Origin: an uncultured Collinsella sp.
GTDB lineage: Bacteria; Actinomycetota; Coriobacteriia; Coriobacteriales; Coriobacteriaceae
Length of the DNA stretch: 5,290 nucleotides
Direction: 5' to 3'
Assembly (NCBI GenBank): GCA_902489775.1
Contig: CABUBH010000075.1
Location: 1-5,290 of the forward strand
The notes under the pieces are model-generated. The model worked only from the letters and a program-made list of their open reading frames with translations, was not told where the DNA came from and ran no database searches. Numbering within the stretch: position 1 is the first letter of the stretch; each line of letters opens with the position of its first letter. Made by a program: the position numbers and the translations under genes. Shown piece after piece: positions 5,078 through 5,290 of this stretch.

Positions 5078-5112
5078 ACGGGACCCGGTGCGAATGCATC
5101 GGGTCCCGTTTT
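5078..5112 (+). terminator. Intrinsic terminator after the cell-wall gene
   Basis: ACGGGACCCG (5078-5087) pairs perfectly with CGGGTCCCGT (5100-5109). The stem continues with GTGC/GCAT, including one G-U pair, to a four-base GAAT loop, giving 14 base pairs in total. The run TTTT (5109-5112) follows directly. It lies 32 nt after the stop codon at 5045, so it should end the cell-wall transcript as a single-gene unit. The upstream flank is not A-rich, so it is mainly one-directional. Confidence 0.93.
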
Positions 5113-5134
5113 GTTGTGCAACGATTAGTTGTGC
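5111..5134. promoter_or_regulatory. Second GTTGTGCAAC palindrome, just after the terminator
   Basis: TTGTTGTGCAAC at 5111-5122 repeats exactly the 12 bases at 3146-3157 upstream of the cell-wall gene, including the dyad GTTG-TG-CAAC. A further half copy, GTTGTGC, follows at 5128-5134, 15 bp after the first. It may be a binding site for the next gene beyond the right edge. A 12-base match can arise by chance in a window this long, so support is modest. Confidence 0.3.
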
Positions 5135-5290
5135 CCCCTCACACGTCTTGTTGCTACCGTTGCCCGATATGTTTGCGCGGCGACATCGGTACGCGCGAGG
5201 CGGTCATTACAATTGGCACCGTGTTGCGATTTAGGGGTAGTGTCGAGAAAGTTGGTGTAGCGCCCGATCCGAAGTGAGTCGGCCCGGCGT
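5135..5290. other. Right-end intergenic stretch, no supported gene
   Basis: No RNA gene and no coding region with a start and ribosome-binding site can be supported here. A short plus-strand open frame (GTG at 5131 to TGA at 5277, 48 residues) and a minus-strand frame running in from the right edge to a stop at 5127-5125 both exist, but neither resembles a family I know. No good promoter was found for a gene to the right. Confidence 0.5.

Noticed and set aside
5131..5277. Short plus-strand frame from GTG with a CYRCPIC cysteine cluster
   Set aside because: No ribosome-binding site, a rare start, only 48 residues, and no family recognised. The cysteine pattern is too short to support a zinc-binding protein without conservation data.
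1..5290. tRNA, rRNA, CRISPR array, insertion sequence or attachment site
   Set aside because: No cloverleaf, regularly spaced repeat array, transposase or target-site duplication was found by reading both strands.

Overview
The window looks like a piece of a Gram-positive, GC-rich actinobacterial chromosome, most likely a gut coriobacterium of the Collinsella type. I infer this from three things: roughly 60% GC, a suf operon that opens with sufC-sufB and diverges from an Rrf2-family regulator, and a secreted protein ending in an MPKTG sortase signal. The genus is an inference from gene style, because no database was searched.

Left part, minus strand (1-1744): sufC followed 12 nt later by the first two thirds of sufB, which runs off the left edge. 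They encode the ATPase and scaffold of the SUF iron-sulfur cluster assembly machine; any further suf genes would lie outside the window.

Middle control region (1745-1968): this divergent intergenic segment is the most structured non-coding DNA here. It holds two 31-bp palindromes (1874-1904 and 1918-1948) built from four copies of a 15-base half-site starting TGGGACAA. They form one large symmetric element centred on 1911. A separate TTAGTC/GACTAA inverted repeat overlaps a possible sufC -35 box. The simplest reading is that the adjacent Rrf2 regulator binds the palindromes to control both suf and itself.

Middle genes, plus strand (1969-3102): an IscR-like Rrf2 regulator with three clustered cysteines is followed after only 8 nt by a minimal nucleotidyltransferase gene. 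That gene overlaps by 14 nt an HI0074-type HEPN gene. The pair carries the full GSX10DXD and RX4HXY motifs of the MntA/HepT (type VII) toxin-antitoxin class and is clearly lower in GC (about 48-50%) than its neighbours. It appears to be an acquired module lying in the regulator's transcription unit, which would place it under the same Fe-S-responsive control as suf.

Right part, plus strand (3103-5290): after a 128-bp intergenic region with a perfect GTTGTTG/CAACAAC inverted repeat comes a 604-residue secreted protein. It has a signal peptide, a lysozyme-like domain, a long Ser/Asp-rich then Lys/Glu-rich stalk, a ten-threonine tract, and an MPKTG cell-wall anchor. A strong intrinsic terminator follows at 5078-5112. 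The last 170 bases hold no gene I can support.
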